Under the pieces are notes generated by a model. It was given only the letters and a program-made list of their open reading frames with translations, did not search any database and had not been told where the DNA came from. Positions 10,247 through 19,541 of a stretch of DNA of 64,000 nucleotides are shown here, in pieces. The stretch lies in the NCBI GenBank assembly GCA_023898765.1, contig CP060238.1:496001-560000 (forward strand), given 5' to 3'. The stretch's first letter is position 1. Each line of letters opens with the position of its first letter. The position numbers and the translations under genes were made by a program. The DNA is from Rhodospirillales bacterium (lineage in GTDB: Bacteria > Pseudomonadota > Alphaproteobacteria > Micavibrionales > Micavibrionaceae).

Positions 10247-10840
10247 TTATTTTTCAGGTTTCCAGCCGGATACCCATTCTTTCTTCGGAACCATATAAGG
10301 CGGGTTGCCGTTGTCTTTGTAATAGGCATCCACGGCGAAAATCGCGCCCGTTTTCTTTTCGCGGATGGCGGCGGTGTTATGCGGCCAGGCCCCGTCTACA
10401 AAATAGCCGCGATGAAGGGGCAACGCGGTTTCATGGAATTTGAAGACACCTTCCGCTTCCAAAAAACGTAAATACAGGGTGGTATTGACGGTTTCGTCAA
10501 TGCAGTCCATTTGTCCGTTATCTTTCGGACGGGCGGTGGCCTCTCCCACATCGCGGTATGTGCCGGCAGCTTTTCCGACATATGTTTCCATCTGTGCAAT
10601 CGCGTTTGCAATGCGCTGGCGTTCCTGCTGCGGCGTTTTGGGAGCGTGGCGAAATTCCTTCAAAATCTTCTTCCATTGGCGCTTGCCAAACCCGACGGCC
10701 GTGCGCTGGCTGCAACCATAGTTATGACATGCTGTGAATTTTTGGGGCGTGGCGTTTTTGTCCATATAGGGGTTGAGGGGCAGCCCCGTGCTTCCGCAGG
10801 CGGCCAAGACGAAACCAAGAAGGAAAGAAAAATATCGCAT
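10247..10840 (-). CDS. Putative lipoprotein with a possible Cys-His-Asp catalytic set
   Basis: A 197-aa protein starting with a lipoprotein signal (hydrophobic stretch, then LAAC lipobox, C15). I recognise no named family. In order, the sequence shows ACHNYGC near residue 40, a conserved-looking MDCIDETVNTTLYLR segment near 125, a histidine in WPHNTA and an aspartate in FAVDAYY. C, H and D in that order and spacing would fit a papain/transglutaminase-like fold; this is inference only. It sits alone on the minus strand, convergent with aroA (9-bp gap). Confidence 0.8.
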   Translation of the reverse strand: MRYFSFLLGFVLAACGSTGLPLNPYMDKNATPQKFTACHNYGCSQRTAVGFGKRQWKKILKEFRHAPKTPQQERQRIANAIAQMETYVGKAAGTYRDVGEATARPKDNGQMDCIDETVNTTLYLRFLEAEGVFKFHETALPLHRGYFVDGAWPHNTAAIREKKTGAIFAVDAYYKDNGNPPYMVPKKEWVSGWKPEK

Positions 10841-10894
10841 AGGAGAGTGTTAAAACGACTTTGAAAGATGAATGCAAGCGGTTAAAAGAATTCC

Positions 10895-11563
10895 ATGATG
10901 ACCGAAACCTCTCCCCTCATAGCGATTGACGGTCCGGCAGCCAGCGGGAAGGGCACGCTTTCGCGCGCGCTGGCGGAAAAACTGAACTTTGCGCATATGG
11001 ATACGGGGGCGCTCTACCGGGCGGTGGCCTATGAAGTGCTGCGCGCGGGCGCAGACCCTTCCGACGAGGGCGACGCCCTGAAGGGGGTTGAGAGGTTGAC
11101 TCAAGCGCCCGTTTTGTCCGATGCGCTGGACAACCCCGCATTGCGGGGGGAAGAGATCGGGGAGGCCGCATCCAAAGTGGCCGCTATGGGCGAAGTCCGT
11201 AAACGGCTTGTCGCGCTGCAGCGCGGTTTTGCTCAAAATCCGCCGGAAGGTTTTGCAGGCGCGGTTCTGGACGGCCGGGATATCGGAACGGTGATCTGTC
11301 CGGACGCGGCCCTGAAACTCTTCATTACGGCCGATCCGGAGGTTCGCGCCCTGCGGCGATTTAAAGAGTTGCAATTAAGGGGCGTAAAAGGTACATATGA
11401 GGCCGTTTTGGCGGATATGAACGCTCGAGATGCGCGGGATACGCAGCGGGAAACCGCTCCTCTTAAGCCGGCTCCGGACGCTTTTGTGATCGACACCAGT
11501 CGAATGAACGAAAGTCAGGCGCTGGAAAAGGCTTTGGAACAGGTTCGCGCAAAAGGCTTTTAA
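10895..11563 (+). CDS. cmk: Cytidylate kinase
   Basis: Phosphorylates CMP and dCMP. The P-loop GPAASGKGTLSRAL is at about residues 11-24 and the nucleotide-binding LDGRDIGTVI segment at about 125. Length 222 aa is typical. The start is ATGATG at 10895/10898. It is followed 104 bp downstream by rpsA, the conserved cmk-rpsA pairing of proteobacteria. Confidence 0.97.
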   Translation: MMTETSPLIAIDGPAASGKGTLSRALAEKLNFAHMDTGALYRAVAYEVLRAGADPSDEGDALKGVERLTQAPVLSDALDNPALRGEEIGEAASKVAAMGEVRKRLVALQRGFAQNPPEGFAGAVLDGRDIGTVICPDAALKLFITADPEVRALRRFKELQLRGVKGTYEAVLADMNARDARDTQRETAPLKPAPDAFVIDTSRMNESQALEKALEQVRAKGF

Positions 11564-11667
11564 TTCCCCCAAAACACATACGGCCTTGCGGCGCCCGGGC
11601 ATACCACCCTGAAATATTGCGGCGCTGTCACGGGCCGATATGACGTATTTGAAAGGAATAAATAACA

Positions 11668-13536
11668 ATGGCTCATATAGCTGCAAATTTAAAAGATAAC
11701 GAAGACTCTACCGAATTCGCCGCCCTTTTGGCGAGTTCCATGACGCAGGCCGGAAGTTTTGAAGGCAGTGTCATCAAAGGAAAGATTATTGATATCGACG
11801 ACGACGCTGTCCTTGTCGATGTCGGGCTGAAATCCGAAGGCCGCATTTCCCTGCGCGAATTTTCAACGCCCGGGTCGGACCCCGAGGTTCGCATCGGCGA
11901 TGAGGTCGAGGTGTATGTTGACCGCATGGAAGGCAGGAACGGGGAAACGGTTCTCTCGCGTGAGAAAGCCCGCCGTGAGGAAGTCTGGATCGAACTTGAA
12001 AAACAATCCGAAGCGAAAGAACGTGTGACCGGCCTTATTTTTGGCCGTGTCAAAGGCGGGTTTACCGTCGATCTTGGCGGGGCCGTGGCCTTTTTGCCCG
12101 GTTCGCAGGTGGATATCCGTCCCGTACGCGATGTGTCTCCCCTGATGGGAACGCCTCAACCCTTCCTGATTTTGAAAATGGACCGCTCCCGCGGAAATAT
12201 TGTTGTATCACGCCGGGCGGTTTTGGAAGAATCACGGGATGAGGCCCGCTCCGATCTGATGGATACGTTGCAGGAAGGCTCCGTTGTGCAGGGCGTTGTC
12301 AAAAACATCACGGATTACGGCGCTTTTGTTGATCTTGGGGGCATTGACGGGCTTTTGCACGTCACGGATATTTCCTGGAAACGGGTCAATCACCCCTCCG
12401 ATGTCTTGCAGGTCGGCCAGAATATCGACGTCCAGATTATCCGCTACAACAAGGAAAACGGCCGGATATCTCTGGGTATGAAACAACTGGAAAACGATCC
12501 TTGGGAAGGCGTGGAAGCCAAATATCCTGTTAAAGCGAAATACAAAGGCCGCGTGACAAACATCACGGATTACGGTGCTTTTGTTGAGCTGGAAGACGGG
12601 ATTGAAGGGCTGGTCCATGTGTCTGAAATGTCCTGGACCAAGAAAAACGTCCATCCCGGCAAAATCGTTTCGACCTCCGAAGAGGTTGAGGTCATGGTGC
12701 TGGAAGTTGACAATAGCAAACGCCGGATCTCTCTGGGATTGAAACAATGTCAGGACAATCCGTGGGCCGATTTTGCCGACAAGCATAAAGTCGGTGAAAT
12801 TCTGGAAGGCGAAATCCGGAATATCACGGAATTCGGCCTGTTTGTCGGTGTTGACGATGACATTGACGGTATGGTGCATATCTCGGATATTTCCTGGGAA
12901 GACCAGACGGAAGACGTGCTGAAAGCCTTCGAAAAGGATCAGAAAATCAAGGTCAAAATCCTTGATATCGATCCTGAAAAAGAACGGGTTGCACTGGGCA
13001 TTAAACAGCTAAGCGCCGATCCTTACGAAGGGATTGCAGAAGGCCTTGCCAAAGGGGCTATCGTCACTTGCACCGTTTCCGAAATCGGGGACCGGGGCAT
13101 TGAGGTGACGGTGAATGACGGGATCACGGGCACGATCAAGAAAGCCGATCTTTCCCGGGAACGGTCTGAGCAACGTCCGGATCGTTTTGCCATTGGCGAA
13201 AAAGTGGATGCCAAAATCATGTCTTTCGACAAGAAGAAAAAGCATCTGACCCTGTCGATCAAGGCCCATGAAATCGCCGAGGATAAAGCCGCGCTGGAGG
13301 CCTTTGGCTCTACGGAGAGCGGGGCGTCTCTCGGGGATATTCTGGGCGCCGCCCTGAGTAAGGGAGGCGCTGAAGCTGCTGCTGCCAAGGAACAGCCTAA
13401 AAAGGCGCCCGCTAAAAAAGCGGCGAAGAAGGCCGATAAGGGAGATGCCGAGACGGCTGAAGATGTGAAGGAAGAAAAGCCGAAGGCAAAATCCAAAACC
13501 AAGGCCAAAGAGAAAGCTGAAAAAGCGGATAAATAG
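11668..13536 (+). CDS. rpsA: 30S ribosomal protein S1
   Basis: Large RNA-binding ribosomal protein that helps recruit mRNAs. Six S1 OB-fold repeats follow each other over about residues 30-530; the middle ones carry the clear ITDYGAFV or ITEFGLFV signature. A Lys/Ala/Glu-rich low-complexity tail follows (about 545-622). Total length 622 aa is longer than the E. coli protein because of this tail. The ATG start is preceded by GAAAGGAATAAATAAC. An intrinsic terminator follows. Confidence 0.97.
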   Translation: MAHIAANLKDNEDSTEFAALLASSMTQAGSFEGSVIKGKIIDIDDDAVLVDVGLKSEGRISLREFSTPGSDPEVRIGDEVEVYVDRMEGRNGETVLSREKARREEVWIELEKQSEAKERVTGLIFGRVKGGFTVDLGGAVAFLPGSQVDIRPVRDVSPLMGTPQPFLILKMDRSRGNIVVSRRAVLEESRDEARSDLMDTLQEGSVVQGVVKNITDYGAFVDLGGIDGLLHVTDISWKRVNHPSDVLQVGQNIDVQIIRYNKENGRISLGMKQLENDPWEGVEAKYPVKAKYKGRVTNITDYGAFVELEDGIEGLVHVSEMSWTKKNVHPGKIVSTSEEVEVMVLEVDNSKRRISLGLKQCQDNPWADFADKHKVGEILEGEIRNITEFGLFVGVDDDIDGMVHISDISWEDQTEDVLKAFEKDQKIKVKILDIDPEKERVALGIKQLSADPYEGIAEGLAKGAIVTCTVSEIGDRGIEVTVNDGITGTIKKADLSRERSEQRPDRFAIGEKVDAKIMSFDKKKKHLTLSIKAHEIAEDKAALEAFGSTESGASLGDILGAALSKGGAEAAAAKEQPKKAPAKKAAKKADKGDAETAEDVKEEKPKAKSKTKAKEKAEKADK

Positions 13537-13563
13537 GACGCTTTGTCAATAACACAAATAAAA

Positions 13564-13606
13564 AACCGGCCCGTTTGACCTGATTGGTCTTTGGGCCGGT
13601 TTTTTT
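13564..13606 (+). terminator. Intrinsic terminator of rpsA
   Basis: Stem AACCGGCCC (13564-13572) pairs with GGGCCGGTT (13593-13601), followed directly by a run of T to 13606. It lies 27 bp after the rpsA stop. With A-rich sequence on the 5' side it may also work on the minus strand for transcripts reading through tRNA-Gly. Confidence 0.9.
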
Positions 13607-13626
13607 ATGTTTTCAATACCCTTAAG

Positions 13627-13701
13627 TGGAGCAGGTGACGAGATTCGAACTCGCGACCCCAACCTTGGCAAGGTTGTGCTCTACCCCTGAGCTACACCTG
13701 C
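13627..13701 (-). tRNA. tRNA-Gly (anticodon GCC)
   Basis: The reverse complement folds into a full cloverleaf: acceptor GCAGGTG/CACCTGC, D-arm with AGCTCAGGGGTAGAGC, anticodon arm CAACC-TTGCCAA-GGTTG with GCC, T-arm with GTTCGAATC. The CCA end is encoded at 13627-13629. Length 75 nt. Confidence 0.96.
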
Positions 13702-13761
13702 ATCCCATTAGAGAGTTCTAGATTTATAGGCAAGTTCAGGTGAAAAGCAAGGGAAAATCGG

Positions 13762-14040
13762 TTAATCGCCAATTTGAATAAGAGGAACCTGATATCCGCT
13801 GGGTTCGGCGCCGCCTTTGCCTGCGGTCAGGATCAGGATTTCGGGATGGCCTTCTACAAGGGGGGCAATATCTGCGGAGATTTCACAGGGCATCAGGTCG
13901 CTTTCGGTTTCCTGTGTTTCATAGGCCAGTACGAAAAGCCGCTGTTCCCTGTAATATTCCACATGCTTTATATCGGCAGGAAAGGGCTGATTGCTGCCGA
14001 TAATAAGCCGTCCATCCTGCGTTTGCCCAAGCTGGATCAT
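13762..14040 (-). CDS. Hypothetical protein, 92 aa
   Basis: I recognise no family. The protein is mixed alpha/beta in character with no signal peptide or membrane segment, and has one cysteine (LMPCEIS). It overlaps the upstream small gene by 4 bp (ATGA), so the two form a coupled pair. It sits between tRNA-Gly(GCC) and the proX-like gene. Confidence 0.6.
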   Translation of the reverse strand: MIQLGQTQDGRLIIGSNQPFPADIKHVEYYREQRLFVLAYETQETESDLMPCEISADIAPLVEGHPEILILTAGKGGAEPSGYQVPLIQIGD

Positions 14041-14213
14041 GTAAGTGTCGGGTCAAGGGGAGAGAATTTGGCGGTCGGCATCGGCGCCGCGTCCTTAATT
14101 CCGGGAAGCCCGAAGTCCTTGTTCATATCCAGAGAAGGACCGTTGCCGTCAAGCGTGGTCAGGGGCTGGATGCCCGTTATGCCGAGCTCTTTAAGTGATA
14201 GATGTTTTGCCAT
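14037..14213 (-). CDS. Hypothetical protein, 58 aa
   Basis: Small soluble protein beginning MAKHLSLKELGITG from an ATG at 14213, preceded by AAAGGAAAAAAGAC. An earlier in-frame start at 14264 would add 17 residues but lacks such a site. Proline- and glycine-rich second half. No family recognised. It overlaps the downstream 92-aa gene by 4 bp, which supports both being real. Confidence 0.55.
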   Translation of the reverse strand: MAKHLSLKELGITGIQPLTTLDGNGPSLDMNKDFGLPGIKDAAPMPTAKFSPLDPTLT

Positions 14214-14339
14214 GTCTTTTTTCCTTTCCCTCGTATATTGTCCCACAAAGGTTAACATTTTCACAAATTTTCGGAATTATATGGCCTTGCGCCAAAAATA
14301 ATTAATTTCCATGAAAAAGAGGGAAAAAAGCGAGTATAA

Positions 14340-14894
14340 ATGACTGATTTTGCAGAAAAATTTCATGAAGAAGGCCGGCCGATAACGCCGGAACAACTTT
14401 TTGCCTGTTTTGATAAGATCGGGATATCATATGACCTATACCATCATGAAGCCGTTTACACGGTGGCGGAGTCCGAAAAAATCGACCGGGATATTCCAGG
14501 GACACCTTGCCGCAACCTGTTTTTGCGGGACAAAAAGAAGCAGAATTTTCTACTGGTCCTGCAAAATGATACGGAGGTCGACATAAAGAAACTGGCGTCT
14601 GTCATTGGCTCTGGCCGGTTGTCCTTTGGGTCGGCAGAGCGGTTGTGGGAGTATCTTGGCGTCCGGCCCGGCTCCGTTTGCCCCTTTGCGGTGATAAATG
14701 ATACCGAAAAACAGGTTAAAATTCTGCTCGATCAGTCTATGATAGAGACGGAACTTGTGACGTACCATCCGCTGCTGAATACGATGAGCGTATCCTTATC
14801 GCCGGCGGATTTGCTGAAATTTATTGAAGCGGCCGGGCATAAGCCGCATATTGTTGACCTGTCTGCAGCCGGGCCTGATGAAAGAGGAGAATAA
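14340..14894 (+). CDS. Prolyl-tRNA deacylase-like protein (YbaK/ProX family)
   Basis: A 184-aa single-domain member of the YbaK/aminoacyl-tRNA-editing family. Such proteins hydrolyse mischarged Ala- or Cys-tRNA-Pro in trans. Signatures are [12 protein letters not shown] near residue 38, [11 protein letters not shown], the [16 protein letters not shown] segment, [12 protein letters not shown] and the [16 protein letters not shown] end, an arrangement typical of ProX/PrdX. The following gene starts 1 bp after the stop codon, so they form an operon. Confidence 0.9.
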   Translation: MTDFAEKFHEEGRPITPEQLFACFDKIGISYDLYHHEAVYTVAESEKIDRDIPGTPCRNLFLRDKKKQNFLLVLQNDTEVDIKKLASVIGSGRLSFGSAERLWEYLGVRPGSVCPFAVINDTEKQVKILLDQSMIETELVTYHPLLNTMSVSLSPADLLKFIEAAGHKPHIVDLSAAGPDERGE

Positions 14895-14895
14895 G

Positions 14896-15090
14896 ATGTC
14901 TCAAAACGTTGATCCGAAATTGCTGGAAATTCTGGTGTGTCCCCTGACCAAGGTGCCGCTGCGTTATGATGCGGGAAAGCAGGAGCTTCTGTCCGATCAG
15001 GCGGGACTGGCCTATCCGGTGCGGGAGGGCATTCCCGTGATGCTGGTGGAGGAAGCCCGCAAGATGGATGACTCTGAAATCAGGAAATAA
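14896..15090 (+). CDS. Trm112-like / UPF0434 (YcaR family) protein
   Basis: Small 64-aa protein starting [18 protein letters not shown], the hallmark of the Trm112p-like family, with [18 protein letters not shown] at the C-terminal end. The usual second CPxxK-type cysteine pair is missing; only one cysteine remains, so zinc binding is doubtful. Bacterial members are of uncertain function; the eukaryotic homologue activates methyltransferases. Start ATG at 14896 with AGAGGAGAAT just upstream, inside the end of the proX-like gene. Confidence 0.88.
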   Translation: MSQNVDPKLLEILVCPLTKVPLRYDAGKQELLSDQAGLAYPVREGIPVMLVEEARKMDDSEIRK

Positions 15091-15121
15091 TTGACAAAAC
15101 GGCTGCTTTGCGGCTTATAGT
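15091..15121 (+). promoter_or_regulatory. Probable sigma-70 promoter of leuL-leuA
   Basis: A perfect -35 TTGACA (15091-15096) and a -10-like TTATAG (15115-15120), 18 bp apart, begin exactly after the stop of the upstream gene and end 9 bp before the leader peptide start. Confidence 0.65.
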
Positions 15122-15129
15122 CTTTACTT

Positions 15130-15186
15130 ATGAATATGAGCGCTTTGACCTTACTCCTGTCCGGTTTTCTCCTCATGACCCTCTGA
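15130..15186 (+). CDS. leuL: leuA leader peptide (leucine attenuator)
   Basis: An 18-codon ORF, MNMSALTLLLSGFLLMTL, with seven leucines including a run of three and a run of two. It lies between a strong promoter and leuA, and its stop codon sits in the loop of a perfect 10-bp hairpin. This is the architecture of ribosome-mediated attenuation of leucine genes in proteobacteria: scarce Leu-tRNA stalls the ribosome on the CTC/CTG/TTA codons and changes the downstream RNA fold. The identification rests on composition and position; homology of such peptides is not scorable. Confidence 0.75.
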   Translation: MNMSALTLLLSGFLLMTL

Positions 15187-15241
15187 TGCGGTCATGAGGC
15201 ATTTTGAATGTCTGCGCTCAGAGGGAACCTTCCAAATTTTT
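15171..15241 (+). promoter_or_regulatory. leuA attenuator: mutually exclusive RNA hairpins
   Basis: Hairpin 1 is CCTCATGACC (15171-15180) with GGTCATGAGG (15190-15199), 10 perfect pairs, followed by CATTTTG. A competing fold pairs CCCTCTGA plus GCG (15179-15186, 15188-15190) with CGC plus TCAGAGGG (15215-15225), one bulged T; a T-run follows at 15237-15242. The two cannot coexist because they share 15179-15190. Which one terminates transcription cannot be decided by eye. Confidence 0.65.
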
Positions 15242-15312
15242 AGACAAACCGATATGAACGGAAAAGGGCTGTGTTAGAACAGCTTAAAGCCGGTGATAGA
15301 GAGAAAACAGCG

Positions 15313-16863
15313 ATGCAAGAAAATACAAAAGACCGGGTTATCATCTTTGATACGACTTTAAGAGACGGGGAGCAGTCACCGGGCTGTTCCATGGCGCTGG
15401 CGGAAAAGCTGCGCATTGCGTCCTTGCTGGATGAGATGGGCGTGGATGTGATCGAGGCCGGATTTCCCGTAGCCTCCCAGGGGGACTGGGAGTCGGTGAA
15501 TGAAGTCGCCATGATTTTGAAAAAGGCGGTGGTCTGCGGTTTATGCCGCGCCACCAGGAAGGATATCGACGCGGCGGCAGAGGCGCTCGCGCCGGCACAA
15601 AGAAAGCGGATTCATACCTTTATTTCGACCTCCCCGCTCCATATGAAATACAAGCTGCAAATGACGCCGGAGGCGGTTCTGGATGCGATCGCCGAAAGCG
15701 TTACCCATGCGCGTGGTTTTACGGATGATGTGGAATGGTCTGCGGAAGACGGCAGCCGCACGGAAGACGATTTTTTATGTCGCGCGGTGGAAACGGCGAT
15801 CAAGTGCGGGGCGACGACGATTAACATTCCCGATACGGTCGGCTATGCCTTGCCGGAAGAATTTGCCGCAAAAATCAGGATGCTGAAGGAACGCGTACCG
15901 AATATCGACCAAGCGGTTTTGTCCGTGCATTGTCACAACGATCTGGGGCTGGGCGTGGCCAATTCGCTGGCAGGAGTGCAGGCCGGGGCCCGGCAAATCG
16001 AATGTACAATCAACGGCATAGGGGAGCGGGCCGGAAATGCGGCGCTGGAAGAGATTGTGATGGTTATGCGTACGCGTCACGATATGATGCCGTTTGAAAA
16101 TAATATCGATACCACGATGATTACGAAAGTTTCCAGAACGCTTTCGACAATCGTTGCCTTTGACGTACAGCCCAATAAAGCAATTGTCGGCGCGAATGCC
16201 TTTGCGCATGAAAGCGGCATCCATCAGGACGGAATGCTTAAAAATGCGGCGACCTACGAAATTATGACGCCGGAATCGGTCGGGCTCCGTAAATCCGAGC
16301 TGGTGCTGGGCAAGCATTCGGGGCGCCATGCGCTGAAAGCCCGTCTGGAAGAACTGGGATATGATCTGGGCGACAATGCTTTTCAGGACCTTTTTAAGCG
16401 CTTTAAGAATCTGGCGGATAAAAAGAAACAGATTTTTGATGATGACATTGAGGCGTTGATCGAAGATGAGGTTGGGCGCGAACATGACAAGATCAAGTTC
16501 GTTTCGCTTCAGATTGTGGCGGGCACAAAGGGCCCCCAAACGGCGGAGATAGAGCTGAAGGTTGAGGGCGAATCCAAAACGGCCAAAGTCGAAGGCAACG
16601 GTCCCGTGGATGCGATTTTCAAGGCTATCCGCGATATTGTGCCGCATGAAGGCACCAGGCTGCAGCTTTATCAGGTGCATGCGGTCACCGGCGGCACGGA
16701 CGCGCAGGCGGAAGTGACGGTCCGTCTGGAAGAGGCCGGCAAAACGGTGAACGGCCAGGGCGCAGATGCCGATACGCTGGTGGCTTCTGCAAGGGCCTAT
16801 GTGCACGCGCTCAATAAGCTGATTACCAAACGGAGCCGTACAAAACCGGACACGGGTGTGTAG
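15313..16863 (+). CDS. leuA: 2-isopropylmalate synthase
   Basis: First committed enzyme of leucine synthesis, condensing acetyl-CoA with 2-oxoisovalerate. The TIM-barrel signatures are FDTTLRDGEQSPG near the start, the metal-binding HCHNDLGLGVAN, and AHESGIHQDGM. The C-terminal regulatory domain (about 390-500) carries GTKGPQTAEIELKVEG, where leucine feedback inhibition acts in the family. ATG at 15313 gives 516 aa; a GTG at 15271 is possible (530 aa). It lies behind a leucine leader peptide and attenuator. Confidence 0.97.
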   Translation: MQENTKDRVIIFDTTLRDGEQSPGCSMALAEKLRIASLLDEMGVDVIEAGFPVASQGDWESVNEVAMILKKAVVCGLCRATRKDIDAAAEALAPAQRKRIHTFISTSPLHMKYKLQMTPEAVLDAIAESVTHARGFTDDVEWSAEDGSRTEDDFLCRAVETAIKCGATTINIPDTVGYALPEEFAAKIRMLKERVPNIDQAVLSVHCHNDLGLGVANSLAGVQAGARQIECTINGIGERAGNAALEEIVMVMRTRHDMMPFENNIDTTMITKVSRTLSTIVAFDVQPNKAIVGANAFAHESGIHQDGMLKNAATYEIMTPESVGLRKSELVLGKHSGRHALKARLEELGYDLGDNAFQDLFKRFKNLADKKKQIFDDDIEALIEDEVGREHDKIKFVSLQIVAGTKGPQTAEIELKVEGESKTAKVEGNGPVDAIFKAIRDIVPHEGTRLQLYQVHAVTGGTDAQAEVTVRLEEAGKTVNGQGADADTLVASARAYVHALNKLITKRSRTKPDTGV

Positions 16864-16984
16864 GAATCAAGCTCTTTTGAAAAACAGGATTTTTCGTCTA
16901 TAGTGGGAAGCCTGCATGAAGGTAACGGCGTAGATCTGTGTATTTCTTTTCAGGATTGGAATCGGGGAAAACACAGGAAAAATC

Positions 16985-18364
16985 ATGGCCGTCTCAAACG
17001 CAACAAAGTTTTTATCTATTAAGCTTTTAGGCATGACCGTTTCTGTCGGTCTGATGGCGGTAGCTCTCGGCGGCGCGGCTATGTCCGTGTTTGTCCTGCG
17101 GTCCCTGAGCGCCTTCGAACGGCAATGGCAGGAGGTTACGACCCAGGTCTTTATCCCGGATGTTGAGGCTCTTTCAGGCAGTGTTTCCTTTATGGGTTTT
17201 TTGGTGACGTGGGGCAGTGTGGCCACGATTTCAACACTGCTTTGCGTGGGGCTGTTTTTTTTCTGGTTTACCAACCGCAAAGTTGTCGGACCGATGGAAA
17301 ACCTGACAGATATTATGGACCGTCTGGCAGACGGTGATATGTCCGTCGACGTTCCCTATCTGGATTCGGGCGACGAGTTGGGACTAATGGCCCGAGCAGT
17401 GGGGGTCATGAAAAAAAACACCATTGCCAAGATGGAGATGGAGGCGCGCCAGCGCAGCGGTCTGGAAGAAAGGGCCGAAAGGGAAAAGAAAGCGGAGATG
17501 GACAAACTGGCGGATGAATTCGAAGAACGTATTGCCGGCCTGATTATGTTGCTGGCGGAGTCTTCCAAAAATATGCAGGAAACGGCATCCCAGATGACCC
17601 GCGCGTCCGAGCAGACGTCGGAAATCAGCAATACGGTAGCGGCTGCCGCAACACAGGCCGATGCCAATGTTCAAACCGTGGCGGCGGCAGCGGAAGAGCT
17701 CTCTTCTTCCGCGCAGGAAATTTCGCAGCAAATCAATACGGTCGCGGGCATGGCCGGCCATGCGGCGAAAGAGGCGGAGAGCACAAGCGAGGAGGTGCAT
17801 AAATTGCAGAGTATGGCCGAATCGATCGGAGAGGTTGTCGGGTCCATCAAGGATATTGCCGAGCAGACCAATTTGCTGGCGCTGAACGCGACGATTGAGG
17901 CCGCCCGTGCCGGAGAGGCTGGAAAGGGCTTTGCTGTTGTGGCGGACGAAGTCAAAAAGCTGGCGAACGAGACGGCACAAAAGACGGAGCAGATTGACGA
18001 GCGTGTCACGCGTATCCAGCAGGCTATCCATGGCTCCGCCAGCGCGATGGAGAGTATTATCGAAAGTGTAAAAAATATAGATGTGGCTGCCGGGTCCATG
18101 TCTGCGGCTGTGGAGGAACAGAATACGGCCACGGCTGAAATCGGGCGCAGTGTCTCGGACGCTTCCGTAGGAACGCAGCAGGTTTCTGCAAGCATTCTCT
18201 CCGTTAAGGAAACAGCCAGTTCATCGGGCGAGTCTTCCAGAATTGTTCTGGAAGCTGCAAATGAGCTTTCAAAATTGTCTGCGGAATTGCAGCAGCAGGT
18301 TTCGGGCTTTTTGGGAAAGATCCGAGGTGTTTCCTCCGATGCCGTGCCGAAAGCTGCCGAATAA
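16985..18364 (+). CDS. Methyl-accepting chemotaxis protein
   Basis: A 459-aa transmembrane chemoreceptor. TM1 is about residues 12-38 and TM2 about 68-96, so the periplasmic part is only about 30 residues, too short for a standard ligand-binding domain; sensing may be in or near the membrane. HAMP follows (about 97-150), then a cytoplasmic signalling coiled coil with the conserved hairpin tip [20 protein letters not shown] at about 296-315. No C-terminal CheR-binding pentapeptide is evident. No che genes are adjacent. Confidence 0.93.
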   Translation: MAVSNATKFLSIKLLGMTVSVGLMAVALGGAAMSVFVLRSLSAFERQWQEVTTQVFIPDVEALSGSVSFMGFLVTWGSVATISTLLCVGLFFFWFTNRKVVGPMENLTDIMDRLADGDMSVDVPYLDSGDELGLMARAVGVMKKNTIAKMEMEARQRSGLEERAEREKKAEMDKLADEFEERIAGLIMLLAESSKNMQETASQMTRASEQTSEISNTVAAAATQADANVQTVAAAAEELSSSAQEISQQINTVAGMAGHAAKEAESTSEEVHKLQSMAESIGEVVGSIKDIAEQTNLLALNATIEAARAGEAGKGFAVVADEVKKLANETAQKTEQIDERVTRIQQAIHGSASAMESIIESVKNIDVAAGSMSAAVEEQNTATAEIGRSVSDASVGTQQVSASILSVKETASSSGESSRIVLEAANELSKLSAELQQQVSGFLGKIRGVSSDAVPKAAE

Positions 18365-18366
18365 AG

Positions 18367-19002
18367 TCAGTTTTCCAGACTGCTTTTTATATGCGCAAAG
18401 ACGGCGTGGAACATCTCTTCGCTCAGGCGGCCCGTATTGGTGTTGTAGCGGGAGCAATGATAGCTGTCGAATAAGGTCAGGCCGTTTCCGATATCATGGT
18501 GCGCATTATGCGTAAATTTATGGGCGGAGAGCTTTGCGCCGGCCACTCTCAAAACAGCGTTATGGGCGATAAGGCCGAGCGCAAGGATAACTTTGAGGTG
18601 TGGCAGGTTCTCTATTTCGGAGTGCAGAAACGTTTGGCAGGTTTTGATTTCTTCCCCTGTCGGCTTGTTTTCCGGCGGCAGGCACCGCACGGCATTTGCG
18701 ATACGGCAATTGACAAGCGTCAGGCCGTCATTCGGATCCGCTTTATAGGTTCCCCTGGCCAGCCCGAATTTCAGGAGCGTGTGATAGAGAAGCTCTCCCG
18801 CGTAATCGCCGGTGAAGGGACGGCCTGTAAAATTGGCTCCGCGCAGGCCGGGGGCCAGCCCTACAACCAAAAGCTGCGCATTTTCGGGGCCGAACGAAGG
18901 AACGGGGGCGTTGAACTTATCCGGGAATTTTTGGCGGTTTTCAGCACGAAAATTCGCCAATCGCGGGCAAAGGGAGCAATCTGGCGAAGGAGCATGCGTC
19001 AT
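18367..19002 (-). CDS. Uracil-DNA glycosylase, family 5 (UDGb type)
   Basis: Removes uracil and other deaminated bases from DNA. Motif 1 GLAPGLRGANFTGRPFTGD and motif 2 HCSRYNTNTGRL match the UDGb family. Four cysteines placed like the iron-sulfur ligands of family 4/5 enzymes are visible: CSLC near residue 11, VRC and TC in the middle. ATG at 19002 gives 211 aa; an in-frame TTG at 19038 is less likely. The gene is convergent with the chemoreceptor gene (2-bp gap) and divergent from rpoZ. Confidence 0.9.
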   Translation of the reverse strand: MTHAPSPDCSLCPRLANFRAENRQKFPDKFNAPVPSFGPENAQLLVVGLAPGLRGANFTGRPFTGDYAGELLYHTLLKFGLARGTYKADPNDGLTLVNCRIANAVRCLPPENKPTGEEIKTCQTFLHSEIENLPHLKVILALGLIAHNAVLRVAGAKLSAHKFTHNAHHDIGNGLTLFDSYHCSRYNTNTGRLSEEMFHAVFAHIKSSLEN

Positions 19003-19086
19003 GGGGCACAGTTTTAAGATCAAGCTTGCATTTGTCAAAGGAAATGCTTATAAAGCGGCTCTAATCTAAGGAATAGAGGAGCAGAC

Positions 19087-19485
19087 ATGGCCCGCGTTAC
19101 CGTAGAAGATTGTATCGAAAAACTTGAAAACCGCTTTGAACTGGTCATGGTGGCTGCGCAGCGTGCCCGCAAGATCGGCTCCGGCGCCCTTTTGACCGTG
19201 GATCGCGACAATGACAAAAATCCGGTTGTCGCCTTGCGTGAAATCGCGGAAGGAACCGTGGATGTTAAAGCGCTGAAAGAGGACATTATCCTCGGGAAAC
19301 AGCGCATCATCTCCGTTGATGAAGACGACGAAGACGTGATTGATATGATGGACGGGGAAGAAGAGTGGGGAACGCTCTCCGCTCATGGTGGAATGTTGGA
19401 AGATGACGACGACGACGATGAGGAAATGTCTGATAGCGCAGAGGAGCCTACGCTAAAAAGCATGGCGGGCGTATCGGAGGCGTAG
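19087..19485 (+). CDS. rpoZ: RNA polymerase omega subunit
   Basis: Small RNA polymerase assembly subunit. The N-terminal [20 protein letters not shown] and RARKIGSGA blocks are diagnostic. At 132 aa it exceeds the E. coli length, with a very acidic tail from about residue 75 that includes a run of aspartates. It is upstream of rsh, the common rpoZ-rsh arrangement, but an intrinsic terminator separates them. Confidence 0.96.
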   Translation: MARVTVEDCIEKLENRFELVMVAAQRARKIGSGALLTVDRDNDKNPVVALREIAEGTVDVKALKEDIILGKQRIISVDEDDEDVIDMMDGEEEWGTLSAHGGMLEDDDDDDEEMSDSAEEPTLKSMAGVSEA

Positions 19486-19516
19486 CGGTTCCCGTTTCTG
19501 TCCAAAAATATTTAAG

Positions 19517-19541
19517 AGGCCGGAAGTTCCGGCCTTTTTTT
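19517..19541 (+). terminator. Intrinsic terminator after rpoZ
   Basis: Stem AGGCCGG/CCGGCC (19517-19523 and 19529-19534) with loop AAGTT, followed by seven T (19535-19541). It lies 32 bp after the rpoZ stop. Confidence 0.9.
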
